Source: Galeruca laticollis
Taxonomy: Eukaryota > Arthropoda > Insecta > Coleoptera > Chrysomelidae
NCBI GenBank assembly: GCA_963921935.1
Contig: OY998179.1
Span: 51,504,222 to 51,568,221, forward strand
Length of the DNA: 64,000 bases
Direction of reading: 5' to 3'
Each line of letters starts with the position of its first letter. The first letter of the stretch is position 1. A model generated the notes under the pieces. It did not search any database and was not told the DNA's origin. It was given only the letters and a program-made list of their open reading frames with translations. Position numbers and translations under genes: made by a program. This document shows positions 34,621 to 45,589 of this stretch, piece after piece.

Positions 34621-35589
34621 TTACTCAGCCCCTACTTTGTCCCACCCTGACCCTCCTCGACCGCCATGGCAATATCTTCCTCGGAGTTCGAACAGATTTC
34701 TTGATCTCGGGTCAGACTCTCGACCCCCAGGCTGCTCTGCCTTGTTTTCTGTCCCTCTTTTTTCGGAGTTCAGGATCTTGCAAGCCCCAGTAATGAGGTT
34801 GGAGTTCTGAACCTCGACAAGTTGGAGGATCTTCTCCAATTTCATGTCGTTGCTTCTTGGGAAGAACACCATTTTGGTGACCGGCTTTGGGGTGTCGTCT
34901 CCACTTCGAGCCACCAATTCGTGTCCTACCCAAGAGTATGATTTCAGCGTTGACCTCATGAGCCAGTCTGCCGATTCTTGGGACCCACAGTCCACCAGTA
35001 TTATTCCACAACGGAAATGGATACCTGAGAAGTGGATACCCTTCTCTTTGCTCTGACACAGCTTTTCCATCTGAGTGTCTTCCAGGGTGGAGAGCTGATC
35101 TGCTTTCAGGATAACTCCACGATAATCCTTGGGCATTATTCTCACCCTAAAAGCCTTCTCTGTTTTGGCAGCTGCTGCGTAACCAGTGACTCGCCCAGTT
35201 ACCGTTGCAGCTGTTTTCGGTTTTTTGCTAAGAGGTAGCTGCGGATGAGTGATATGCTCCGAGCCTCTTTTAAGCTTTATCTTCCCCGTTGGTGTTTCCT
35301 TCGGGGGGGTTGGGCGCTGAATAACCTGCTTCCTGGCCTCTTCAGAGGATATTCCCTGATTGAGGAGTCGCAGGCATTTCCGCACCCCTGCTCCACTGAG
35401 GCCTTTTCTCCGTGGGTCGTCTATACCGCCCAGTTCTCCCAGCTTTGGGAGGTCGAACGGCATACGAACTTTGTGCCGTTTGGCCTTCTTTCTCTCTGTG
35501 AGGAGCCCGGATGAAGAGGTGGAGGTTTTCTTCACTACATTTCCGGTGGAAGTTTTACTTTTTCCTTCTCTTTCCATAAATAGTCTCAT
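34621..35589 (-). CDS. LINE ORF1, DUF4780-like
   Basis: A 322-residue open frame from ATG (MRLFMEREGKSK) with a basic N-terminal third (TERKKAKRHKVRMPFDLPK, KKPKTAATVTGRVTGYAAAA). A globular domain of about 150 residues follows (VRIMPKDYRGVILKADQLST, GIHFRCGIILVDCGSQESAD, WLMRSTLKSYSW) that fits the DUF4780 family found in insect LINE ORF1s. The end is glycine-rich (RYCHGGRGGSGWDKVGAE). Its stop lies just upstream of the endonuclease start of ORF2. It probably binds the LINE RNA. It is one of the few uninterrupted frames in the window, and its GC content is higher than the surroundings. Confidence 0.7.
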   Translation of the reverse strand: MRLFMEREGKSKTSTGNVVKKTSTSSSGLLTERKKAKRHKVRMPFDLPKLGELGGIDDPRRKGLSGAGVRKCLRLLNQGISSEEARKQVIQRPTPPKETPTGKIKLKRGSEHITHPQLPLSKKPKTAATVTGRVTGYAAAAKTEKAFRVRIMPKDYRGVILKADQLSTLEDTQMEKLCQSKEKGIHFSGIHFRCGIILVDCGSQESADWLMRSTLKSYSWVGHELVARSGDDTPKPVTKMVFFPRSNDMKLEKILQLVEVQNSNLITGACKILNSEKRGTENKAEQPGGRESDPRSRNLFELRGRYCHGGRGGSGWDKVGAE

Positions 35590-35640
35590 GAGAAGCTAGT
35601 GTTACCTTCCTTTCTATGTTGACCAGAGAGGGTTGCAAGA

Positions 35641-37800
35641 AGAAGTGGTTTTAATGCTGTATTGGTAAATTTGTGCTCCGGGCTACTCGATTACGGAGAG
35701 TGGGTGGGTCAAGACCTCCTCTAATTATACTAATGTACTGTACTAATAGTTCCAAGTTACGAAAAAAATAAAATTCAATAATTAATCGGTATAGGAGGAA
35801 CTATATTTAATAATTTACCGTATAATACCAATTGCCAAACAATAAAAACTGATAAAAAAGGAGTGATTGAATTTATAAAGTTATTAAAAATAGATATTCC
35901 GCCGAAGTATACTTCCGGGATCACATGTATTTGAGTATTTGATTATTCGTATAAACGTAAAACTTATAACTAAAATTAAATTTAACTAATGCATCCGGAT
36001 CCCTCATACATCAGGTACGACAAGCATTCTCTACCAATTGACACTGAAGGTCCCTCAAACGGTAGTTCTTAACGATAAAATTAATCAAGCTAATCTTACT
36101 TGATTTTGGTGGTAGTGGGACAGCAAATTACGCCAACATCAACAGCCAGTTACAGAATAAAACATGGAAAAAAGGAGGTCTGAAAAGAAATCACGTTTGT
36201 AAGAGCGATTGGATCATTCTTGAGGGGGGAGATAGATACTAGATCAAGACTTACCTTAGATGGTGGGTGACCTCATGTGGGGTTTGTCGAATCAGTGCTC
36301 ACATCCATGAACTATCATGAAATCTTGCACCAGATTATTACCGATTCGTTGATATTTCTCGAAACCGCAGAGCCGTAAAACAACGTGATAAATACCTACA
36401 GTATCACCATGTGGTTTTCGAGTTTATACCCAAACAAAATCAATATCGAGGTATCTTCAACAAAACCTGTTCCAATCGTTTATGAGCGAAGAAGAGGACT
36501 TGGCCATCTGGACAAATAAAATCAAGGTCAGGAAGGTTGACTGGATATTTCACGAATATAGACATTTCTGATAAGGAGGCCAGAGTGATAGTACCAATAG
36601 AAACATAGCCGTACCGTTTAAGTTGAAAAAGTTGTTCGATATAATTCAATCCACTTACTGATGTATGTTTTAATAGTTTAAATTTCAATATGTATTGAGG
36701 TGATAAATAAATCTTTTATGTTTCCACTACGTATCTATTACTATTTGTTTCACTTTATGAACAGCGTACAAATGAACCCTAAACGATATATGCCCAATGA
36801 ATATTAAATATTTACAAATACTTAAATGAAAAATAAAGTTTATGGAATATGAGTGGAAGAGATCTGTGAACTGTAACACTAGGGTCATTACGGTCCACCG
36901 CTGGAGAGCCCTGCATGCAGAGGTGAGGGGTTCAATACAATGGAGTTCCTTCCGGTGCTCCAAGGTCGAAACCAGTAGGGACTATTCTTCTATATAGCCA
37001 CGCAATATTCGAGCTGGTTTCCCACCTTGACTTTAGATTTAGAATGAGGTTGTCTCCTCTTGGTCCAGGCAGTAAAGCCAAGACCCCCCCCCCCCAATTC
37101 CACTGGCCCACGAGACTTGACCACAGATAACCGAAGACATTGGTATCACAGGTGATTTCGAGGTAAGCTCGAAATTTCACCCGGCATCGAAACACTGTGT
37201 GCAATCCCTTAGCCACGATACTACAACTGGAACAGATAAAGTTGGTCCGCGGAAGGGTATTCGAGGGCTGCGAGTTGAGTTTTTACACACAACGAGCTAC
37301 CAGGTATTTCCCCGCAGACCTCCTCCTCATATACAATCATCTCAGATATCTTTCTCCTATCCGCCACCTGGAGGCGCGCCGGATCGGTGCTTCACCCCCT
37401 TCACATCAATAAATACCCCGACGAACTACGTACATACCTATTGATGTGGACCCGGTAACGACGCATAAAACAGAAATACATTCTAAGCTTGTTTGAAGAA
37501 CCTTAAATTTCGCGTGTATATAATTGTCTTTCCTTTTTTTTTTAAAATTATTCTTTCATTTCTTTTTTTATCAATTGTCTTTAAATATAGTTTGCTTCTT
37601 CGTAACTTCTCAGCCCTTGTCGTGCGAAAAACGCGCTGTCTGCTGAAGTCGACGAGAAGCAGGAACGATAAATAGAATTGTTATAACTGAAGTCGAATCG
37701 AGAGGTTACTAATCTCATAAAGATTATTCATTCGCGTGATACAATCCATTTTCTCTCAACTAGCTATCGGGAGGTCTAAGGGCGATCACAACCCCCAATT
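35641..37800. other. No supported gene; possible LINE 5' region
   Basis: A minus-strand frame at 36440-36688 (LNYIEQLFQLKRYGYVSIGT) has no recognisable domain. The more GC-rich part 36880-37450 contains a C14 run near 37085 and CCACCTGGAGGCGCGCCGGA, of a type I associate with LINE leader regions. GGGTTCAATAC near 36928 resembles a B box of a tRNA-derived SINE, but no A box or tail is convincing. Confidence 0.35.
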
Positions 37801-37829
37801 ATTTTACATAGCCATTTTTAAAAACTTCG

Positions 37830-38225
37830 TCAAAAGTTGATTCTTTGTTTAGTTTTCGTCTTACAACTCCTAAATGATGCATCCTACAGAAATATTTGGT
37901 CTAAGCTAGTTTAAATAAAATTTAATTCGGAGTCGAATTGTGTTCAGTGGAACAAGACCAACCCACTCGTTTAGCCACAATCGCGTTTTTAATTTTGGTC
38001 AAATTTTACCAACTTGGCTAAAAAGTTTATTCTTTGTTTATTGTTCGGCTTACAACTCTAAAACGACGCATGCTACAAAAAGTTTTACTTGTAGCTAGTG
38101 TATCCGATTGTGGGAGAGTGCGACACCTCAGTCCTACTTCAAATTTTGCTATATTATTCCTTTTATTCAGCCAATTTAATCCTTTTATTGGGTCCGCACC
38201 TTGACACTCCAAAATGATGTTATGG
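37830..38225. repeat. Degenerate tandem repeat, about 190-bp period
   Basis: TTCTTTGTTTAGTTTTCGTC with TTACAACTCCTAAATGATGC at 37840 recurs as TTCTTTGTTTATTGTTCGGC with TTACAACTCTAAAACGACGC at 38030. A third partial unit ends in CTCCAAAATGATG near 38206. No coding potential. Confidence 0.6.
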
Positions 38226-38457
38226 GTTTCAAAATATAAGCAGGCATTACAATGGATAATGTTTTATTGAAGGTAACAAAAGGTGTATACTTGAAAACGA
38301 TAACGCTATTAGTTGTGTACATGAAAGATCATAATATGAAAGATGTACAAGGTACTCATGTTGACGATATTTTTCGTCGTTTGGGAAAAGACGGTCGCTC
38401 TTCGCCGATCACGTAAACTAGGTCCTCATCTTCGAAATCTTGAGAATGAGGATTCAT

Positions 38458-38940
38458 TTATTGTGCGCCTCTGATGACATCAATCTCCTCGTCACACTGG
38501 GAAGCAACCAGTATAATAACCTCCTTGTCTTCAGGGATGGAATTAAGGTATTCCTGCCCTTTGCAGGTTATCCCTGCCTTCCTACAAGAGCATCATGCTG
38601 TGAACCCTTTTTTACATGTGCACAATATGGAGTTAAGAAGTTCTTGTGGAGGCGGTGGATCAGTCGTTGTGATTGTAGTTAACCCATTGGTGGTTATTTT
38701 CCATCCCCATCTTTCTGGATCAAGAACATTACTTCTCCACAGCTGAACCTTTAAGTGTAAAGGAGTGCTGTTGCACTGCCGCTTCTGTAGGAGGCAAAGA
38801 CACCAAGGCAAAATTATTTTTCGGAAGCGACCTCTGGAATAGGTCAAACCTCACTTGATTGAGGGACTTACTACGACTTCGACAAAACAGCAGCGTTGTC
38901 GGAGCTCTCTGCATGTTTTGTGCTATCTTCCCTTAACGAT
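38458..38940 (-). pseudogene. C-terminal part of another 'EEADT'-type protein, with Cys cluster
   Basis: The minus strand reads LVSLPPTEAAVQQHSFTLKG, then (shifted frame) VLDPERWGWKITTNGL, PPPPQELLNSILCTCKKGFT, a stop, and CSCRKAGITCKG, then VIILVASQCDEEIDVIRGAQ. The LPPT...QQH, W-G-W, PP-P-LL and CxCxK...CxCRKxGxxC steps are the C-terminal signature of the same family whose N-terminal half lies at 2150 and 20391. The cysteine cluster probably binds zinc. One frameshift and one TGA break it. The orientation is opposite to the other relics. Confidence 0.65.
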
Positions 38941-38964
38941 TCTATGTTGAAATTTGTTACATAA

Positions 38965-39665
38965 TTACCGATAGATATTTGCAAGGACCAGGTTATGTTG
39001 TGTCCCTCCGTTCATCGATGTTAGTGCTCTTATGTCCATAATTTGTTGAGGGTCTACTTGTCTATTGGTAATTACATAATCGATGATCGATTTGTTACCC
39101 CATGTATTTCTGGTATTGCTGAAAGTGTATTTGGGTTGTTCTTTATGTTCAAAGTACGTATTGTTTATTCTTAGCTCGTTGTATGTGCACATTTCGATTA
39201 ACATATTGCCATTTTCATTCTTTGTCTCCTCACCAAAGTGTTGCATGTTTGCAGGGATGGTATCATTTCTTATACTTGAATTGAAGACTTTTTCATTTCT
39301 TGGTAAACGATCCAAAGTGTAATGAAGATCATCGAAGGACTGTTCTCTTTCTTCCCTTGGTTTTGTTATGTCTGGTGCATATACACTTATCAAATGTGTC
39401 TTGTCGTTTTCAAATTTTAGTGACATATATATTATGTTGTGCTGAAGGTATTGCACGTCTTCGATCAGGTGTTGTAGCTTCTGGTGTACAACTATTCCAA
39501 CCCCTGCTTCTGCTTTTTTGTACTTATGTATGTAGTATGTAGTATGTAGTCACCAAGTTTCGTGTTGCCTTTACCTTTCTTCTTAGTTTCTGAGAGCAAA
39601 CAAATATCAATATTATTATTAACGATTTCCATTAGTACTTCTTGATCTCTGGTGTTCATAATACG
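38965..39665 (-). pseudogene. LINE endonuclease domain, inverted 5' segment
   Basis: The minus strand carries NNIDICLLSETKKKGKGN, then VYAPDITKPREEREQSFDD, NSSIRNDTIPANMQHFGEE and KSIIDYVITNRQ, the order of an APE-type LINE endonuclease. The catalytic Asn/Asp of the usual GDLN block is damaged (here FNSSIRND). It reads away from the junction at about 39665, where a plus-strand reverse transcriptase segment of LINE type starts. Confidence 0.75.
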
Positions 39666-40790
39666 GCAACTAACAGAAAAATCAATAGAGTTCAACAAGC
39701 CCATGATTGTATGTTTTGTTGACCTCACTAAAGCCATCGATAATGTACGGTTGAGGGACGTATATGAGATTCTAGAGAAGCACAATATAGATCATAAATA
39801 TCAAAATATTATTAAAGAACAGAACACCGGAAATATAACGAGGATTAAAACCAGAACGGGATTGTCCAAAGAAGTGCAGATTATGAACGAGCTACGACAG
39901 GGAGACACTATTCAATATTATCATGGACAGAATCATAGAAAGCGTTAACAAGGTCAACCCGGAGTACAGAATGGGGAACAATCATTAAAAGTGTTATGTT
40001 ATGCGGATGGCGTGGTGCTAGTGGCAGAGAGTGAAGGTGACTTACAGCGCCTACTATACAGAATAGAGACAACGGAAGATAAATATAATATGAGAATTTC
40101 AATTGAGAATACTCAATCAATGGTCATAGCCAAACATCCAATTAGATGTAAACTAGCTGTCGACAACACATTACAACAAACAATGAAATTCAATTACCTT
40201 GGAGTAACAATATCAAGCAAGAGGAATTTAATAGAGGAAACACGAACTCAAGAGATGAAAGCATCAAGGGTCAGCGGATATTTGAGAGAAATACTATGGA
40301 AGAACAATTTGATGAGTACACAAAGCAATATAAGAATCTACAAAACATGCGAAAGACCGATTCTCACTTATGCAACCGAAACAAGGACCAAAACATCAAC
40401 AACAAAAAGAATAATGAGGACGGCTGAAATGAAAACGCTAAGAACAATTAAGGGAGTGAGTCTCTGAGATAGAATGAGAAGTCAGGACATTAGAGAAGAA
40501 TTAGGAATTCAGGATGTGGTGAGATGAGTTAGAGAACGTAAACGAGGTTGGAGAGATCATGTCCAAAGAATGCCAGAAAACAGATGGGCAAAATGGGCGA
40601 AAACCCAGAAACCAAACACACGGAGACCACTAGACAGACCACCACGAACGAACGAACAGTGGCGTGCTGCCACAGAAGAATATCTATACCATCGACTTCA
40701 TTAGGGACTCCAATGCAATCCAATGAATCATGCGATAGTTGGTTGCTTACGCAAATATAGTTTAAGTTGCTATAAATACCAAAATAAAGT
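39666..40790 (+). pseudogene. RTE-like LINE reverse transcriptase and C-terminus, sense 3' segment
   Basis: The plus strand reads EKSIEFNKPMIVCFVDLTKA, then ELRQGDT, VLCYADGVVLVAESEGDLQR, FNYLGVTISS, RIYKTCERPILTYATETRT, RTAEMKTLRTIKGVSL and a tail RGWRDHVQRMPENRWA. The second active-site Asp of YADD is G. Frameshifts lie after RQGDT and near VKCY. The 3' end is near AATAAAGTTTTACAT. Together with 38965-39665 it forms one 5'-inverted insertion. Confidence 0.8.
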
Positions 40791-40803
40791 TTTACATATC
40801 GAC

Positions 40804-41309
40804 ATGCGTTATTTGTTTTGTTGCTAAAAACGAACTTACCTTAATGTTACTGCTAACTTGTGAGACGGTGAAATAGGTCGTGGATATTTATTTGTGGATT
40901 TTACAGATAGGTCATGTTCAATTAAATTTAGCAATGTTGCAAACTGTTGTTCAGACATACTAAAATATTCTGTTAATTTTTCATTATCACTTTTGAGGTA
41001 AGTGTAAATCAAGCTGTGAAATACTCCTTCATTTTCTCGATTTTTAAACATATTGTTCGTCTTTCTCCTTTTTTTTAATGATAACATTATTAATTCATCA
41101 TCTTCCTCTTCTTCAAGTAACACTGTTATCAATATTTTGTTCATTTTTGTAGTCCAATTAGTTCTCAAAAGATGTCAGCCTCAATCGATACCTCTCATTG
41201 AACTGATTCTAGAGAAACCACTGAATCGCTACCGATGACGTGTGAACGCGAGTCGCAACGTCTAAACGTCGCCGGCCGCGATTAACGTCTGTTCAGAGAA
41301 ACCAGCGCC
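40804..41309 (-). mobile_element. PIF/Harbinger element relic inserted in a CACTA-like gene
   Basis: The right tip reads GGCGCTGGTTTCTCTGAACA on the minus strand, bordered by TAA (41310-41312), a typical three-base TWA target. Inside is the first exon of a HARBI1-type nuclease. The other end is lost where the RTE-like LINE ends near 40800. Confidence 0.55.
40836..41168 (-). pseudogene. HARBI1-like nuclease, first exon only
   Basis: The frame reads KNRENEGVFHSLIYTYLKSD, then EKLTEYFSMSEQQFATLLNL and RPISPSHKLAVTLR, the N-terminal region that precedes the DDE_Tnp_4 nuclease in PIF/Harbinger proteins. It ends at a good splice donor (gtaagttcg on the minus strand). The catalytic exons are not present in the window. 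An acidic stretch (LLEEEEDDELI) lies near the start. Confidence 0.65.
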
Positions 41310-41312
41310 TAA

Positions 41313-42428
41313 GTGCCTGTAGTCTAATGGAAAATCCTCAATCATATCGACATCGGAAAGCATTTCCAAAATGGATGTTCCTGTATGATGATTTCCATAA
41401 ATTTTTGTCCTGGAACAGAAATGGTTTCTGTTTCAGGAAATCTGGGAAACACAATCGTCTTTCCATGTAAACACCTCCAATTTTGAATTTTGTACATGAG
41501 ATATATCCACTGTGTCCTACAATATATTTAATGACTTATTTAGCCGGTACATCACAAATAAACGCCTTGATTTTCACTTGATAAATGCGGTTGTTTAAAG
41601 AAATTCCTGTATGTAGAATATCTATCGCTTCATTCACCAAAAATCTCAAAAATTCATTGGCATCCTTTGGCTTTCCATGGCCATGATATATACCTATAAT
41701 TCCAACAATATTCCTATTCAAAAATAAATTACACAGAATTGGGTACTGTTGACTCCCTGAACTCTCAGTCAATGGGAGTCCATCAATATTTACACAAACT
41801 TCCAATATATCCAAAGCATGAAATAAATGGTGTGAATGTGTGATTAGCTTTTTCAGACATTTTTCAAATCCACAGTGGTAATATAACCCAGGCTCAACTG
41901 TTTCTAAAGTAGTCTCTCTTGGAGTTTTCAAAAGTGTTCTGGCATCTCTAGAAGTATATCAGGATAATATGGATTCAGGATATGCAATAAATCATTAATT
42001 GCAATGTGTGTGATATTATGTTTCACTGCCCATTCTGCTAAACGTAAGTTAATTGTCACAATTTCCGCTATATGACATTGCTGGGATAAAATTTCATCAA
42101 TATTAATTTTTTGAGAATAATTACTTTGATCACCATTGCTACTGCTGCTGATATTATTGGAACTATTATCTGAATTACGAATATAACAGTCTTGGTTTGA
42201 TAGAGAACAATTAACTGTCACTATAGACTCGTCAATGGCAAAATCAGTACTAGTACTAGAAGGACCACATAATTTTTCTTTGTCATTAATATAATTGGAG
42301 TACATGTCTACTGTAGTGTCTTCACCCTCATCAGTAGATATTTCTCCATTAGTTTGATAGGCAGCAGTTCTTTTATAATATTTGTTGAACATAGCATACC
42401 GAGTTGTTTTTTGGTATTGCCTTCTCAT
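41313..42428 (-). pseudogene. CACTA (EnSpm)-like transposase, N-terminal half
   Basis: ATG at 42428 (MRRQYQKTTRYAMFNKYY), a serine/asparagine-rich linker, then NITHIAINDLLHILNPYYPD. After a frameshift at about 41945 come ARTLLKTPRETTLETVEPG, VNIDGLPLTESSGSQQYPIL and ANEFLRFLVNE, then KAFICDVPAK, GHSGYISCTKFKIGG and MIEDFPLDY. The D of IDGLP, the CD of ICD and the CxxC-like pair suit animal proteins related to the CACTA Tnp2 transposase. The frame stops at DFPLDY, where the Harbinger tip was inserted; the expected continuation is not in the window. Family assignment is from memory. Confidence 0.55.
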
Positions 42429-43205
42429 GCTTGCAATTCAGGACCTACTTCCAAGCAATTAAATTCAAAGGAATACCTACAATAAAACAACCAACTATGG
42501 GTACAAGCGACTGAGCATTGAAGTGGCACGTCTAAAACATTTTTAAGAATATCCCATTATATAAATACATGATATGGCTATACAAGAATATACCTATTGT
42601 TGTGATCACACGTCGGCTAGTGGCGTTTTAAGAGAGATATATTAGGTGGACCACTTTTAGTAAATATAATAGGCGAATTATGCGATGCAGAATTATAAAA
42701 GTAAGTAGTTCTAAAAGCATGAATCCAAAATTTCTACTCACCTCTTTTCTACTTGCTACAATCACAATCACGATTTAATCACAATTTAATAATAACTTAA
42801 TTAAGATTACTCATAACAGCACTAAATTAAACGTTTCCTAAACGTTACCTAACCTCGAATACAAAACGTGAAGAATGCGCAGTGCTACCAACACGTTTGC
42901 TCCAGCGAAGAGTATGTCTGGAACATATGTACTGAACAATTTTTTATCCTAATGTTGCTGTTAGTTTTTTACATATTCTGTACGAGGCTAGAACGCAAGA
43001 TTTTTGTGATATATGAGAATTTGTATCTGCCGATACACGGTTTTATGAAACTACGCATATTCAGAATGCAGGATATGCTGGAACAAATCTTTTGCTTCCA
43101 TAATATAGGTACAACAAAATTGCAAATCTTATGGCGCATATGTCATCGATAAACTTAGGTCTAGTTAGTTCATAGCATAGATAGTATATTATCATCATAA
43201 TATAG
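42429..43205. other. Upstream flank of the CACTA-like relic, no clear gene
   Basis: A 94-codon plus-strand frame at 42868-43152 contains a hydrophobic run (FFILMLLLVFYIF) but no recognisable domain. Nothing else is supported. Confidence 0.4.
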
Positions 43206-43209
43206 TTCT

Positions 43210-43720
43210 AGATGTCCATTTTTCATTCACTGATGTAACAATTTGTATATGTACAAATTCGATTCAGTTATGTACGTCTCATGGCCATTCATGAAGGTAC
43301 AATGATGGATGCCCCAATTTATTCCAAAAATGTATATCCCATGGACATATATAAACGAACTATTTTTAATGTGAGAACTAGAGGCACACAAAAACATACA
43401 TAAATGTACCATTTATGTATATATAAATTCAGTAAACTTTTGTACGTTCATGGCCATTCGTAATTGTACAATTATGGATATTTCAAGTTATTTCAACATT
43501 GTGCATCCAACGGACATACATAAGCGTACATTTCTGGATGTACATTATAACCATTCCTCTACATCTCAAAGACGTACAAGTTCGGTCCAGCTCTGTACGT
43601 CTCATGGTCGTTCGTTAATGTACAATTATGAATGTTCCAAGTTATTCCAACATTGAGCATCCAATGGACATACATAAACGTATGATTTGGGATTAAAGAA
43701 TTAACTCCAGTTATGGACAT
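43210..43720. repeat. Degenerate tandem repeat, 150-170-bp period
   Basis: Three units start GTACGTCTCATGGCCATTC-like at 43272, 43442 and 43594, each followed by GTACAATTATGGAT-like text and ATGGACATACATAA. The spacing is 170 and 152 bp. Many short words (TGGACAT, GTACAA) also recur between units in both orientations. Confidence 0.7.
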
Positions 43721-44054
43721 ACCAAGGACTTCCAATAACAATCCAATATGGACGTTATGGTGAACATCCAATAACATAAGTCCGATGGGCATCCACATGA
43801 CGTCCAATCATGTAACATACAGGATATGTCCAGATGTCGAATTCCAGTGTACGTGCATAGAAGTCCCATGGACATTTGGGTCTGAGACGGACGTCAGATT
43901 GACTTCCTGTGCTATGTGAGGTGTTTGTCTGCTTTGTGGACTATAATGTTTTTGACAAGGACCAACATGACAAGCTAATGAAGATTCATCCAACCACGAA
44001 TATTGATCGTCAAAACGCTAACATTATTTATAATCTATACTGGGTTTAACCAGT

Positions 44055-44740
44055 AGATCTACAAGGGTGCGTACTATCTCCACTTCTATTTAATATGTAT
44101 TTAGAAGAGTTATTCAAAAGGGCAATTTGTGAAACAGAAGGAGGAATATCGGTTAACGGAGTACGTATAAACAACCTGAGATTTGCCAACGATCTTGTTG
44201 GCTGACAGATTGGAAGGTCTGCCATCTTTGACCAACAAATTCGTAAACACATGCCAATAATATGATAAGAGCTTGAATATCAATAAAACCAAGGTAACGA
44301 TCATCAGTAAAAAGAAAAATATTGACGGCTCGATTTATGTAAACGGTTCGCCAAAAGGGTCTCACAGATCACTTACTTGGGATGTAACATCAATGAGAAA
44401 AAAAACGAGAATAGCAATAGCCAGAAATGTATTCAATAAAATAAGAAACGTCTTGTGTAACTCTAAACTCAACATCGAGATTAGAACAAGTGTCTTCGTC
44501 TACGTCTACGTCTTCTCGACCCCCCCCCCCTCTCTTATGGTGTAGAAGCACCAAATTTGACGAATGCTGTGCAGAGAAAAGTACAAAACCTTGAGATGTG
44601 GTGCTACCGAAGGATGCATACGATTTCATAGACTCGACATATCACAAACATAGGAGAGCTTCTGCGCATGAAAAAAAAGAACTTCTCAATTTATTGAAAG
44701 CAAGAAAATTTTTATACGTTGGCCACATTGTAAAGAGTTA
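44055..44740 (+). pseudogene. LINE reverse transcriptase relic
   Basis: The plus strand reads QGCVLSPLLFNMYLEELFKR, then GGISVNGVRINNLRFANDL (active site YADD changed to FAND), INKTKVTIISKKKNIDGSIY, YLGCNINEK, NVLCNSKLNIEIRTS and a tail GHIVKS. These are RT motifs C to E and the thumb region of a non-LTR element. There are many frame changes. A (CGTCTA)n and C10 patch lies at 44500-44530 inside it. Confidence 0.75.
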
Positions 44741-45589
44741 TTTTTTTTTGAATGATTTCCGATGATATTTTAATTTTATTAGGTGGATATAACTCGTTAC
44801 TTACTTTCCAACTTTGATTTCTGGTACCGTTTCAGTCCCGTAACATTAATTTAAGTCAAAAGCCATGATTTACCATCTAAAGGAATATGTAAAATTTATT
44901 AAATTCCGCTTTTCAAAATTTAAATTATCGAGGAGGCCCGGTATATAAACTATTTTAATTAAAACCAAAGCCGTCCAGTATAGTAGAAATATTTCATGTT
45001 GTAAGTAAATCGATTCAAGTTAATTCCCTCACCACCGTAATCGCCAAAAATTTTAGGTAGGAATTAAATTATAAATTCCAAAAACCGAGCGTTTTTGGAA
45101 GTTGAATCCAGATATCTTTCGCAGTGATCAGTTATCAAATTGATAGTTTTGAAATCCAGTGTCCGACCGATCCTTATCTTCTGAGTAAGTGAAAATTTAT
45201 TTTTGAAAACCGAATGAAATATTTCGCCGAGTTTTAAAAGTTTCATATTTAATTTCAGTAAACGATTTAGTAGTTTGGCTATTTAAGAATATAATACCGT
45301 ATTTTGGTAAGCCATTTTTTTTGAAGCGATAAAACGAAACTTATTTACAGTTTGCGTTCTTTATATTGTTTCTTTGGAATTATTGTCTGAGCCTTCAATA
45401 TATTGAATTAATATTTTGATTTTAATTTTGCGATTTTGATTGTTATAAATATTGTCCTGTTTCAAATTACCCAAATACATATTACATTTTTTTTTGCTTT
45501 TTCTCTTCGATAATTGGATTCTATTTCGACTGTGATCTTTTTATTTTTTTTTATTTAGGAATTAATTTTTCTGCTATACAATATTGGCT
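44741..45589. other. AT-rich spacer before the satellite
   Basis: No gene or repeat recognised. There are long T runs near 45490-45560. Confidence 0.45.

Noticed and set aside
36880..37230. tRNA-derived SINE
   Set aside because: Only a B-box-like GGGTTCAATAC is present; no A box at the right distance, no tail and no target duplication were found.
43210..43990. CRISPR-like array
   Set aside because: The repeats are long, degenerate and have no unique spacers; the setting is eukaryotic.
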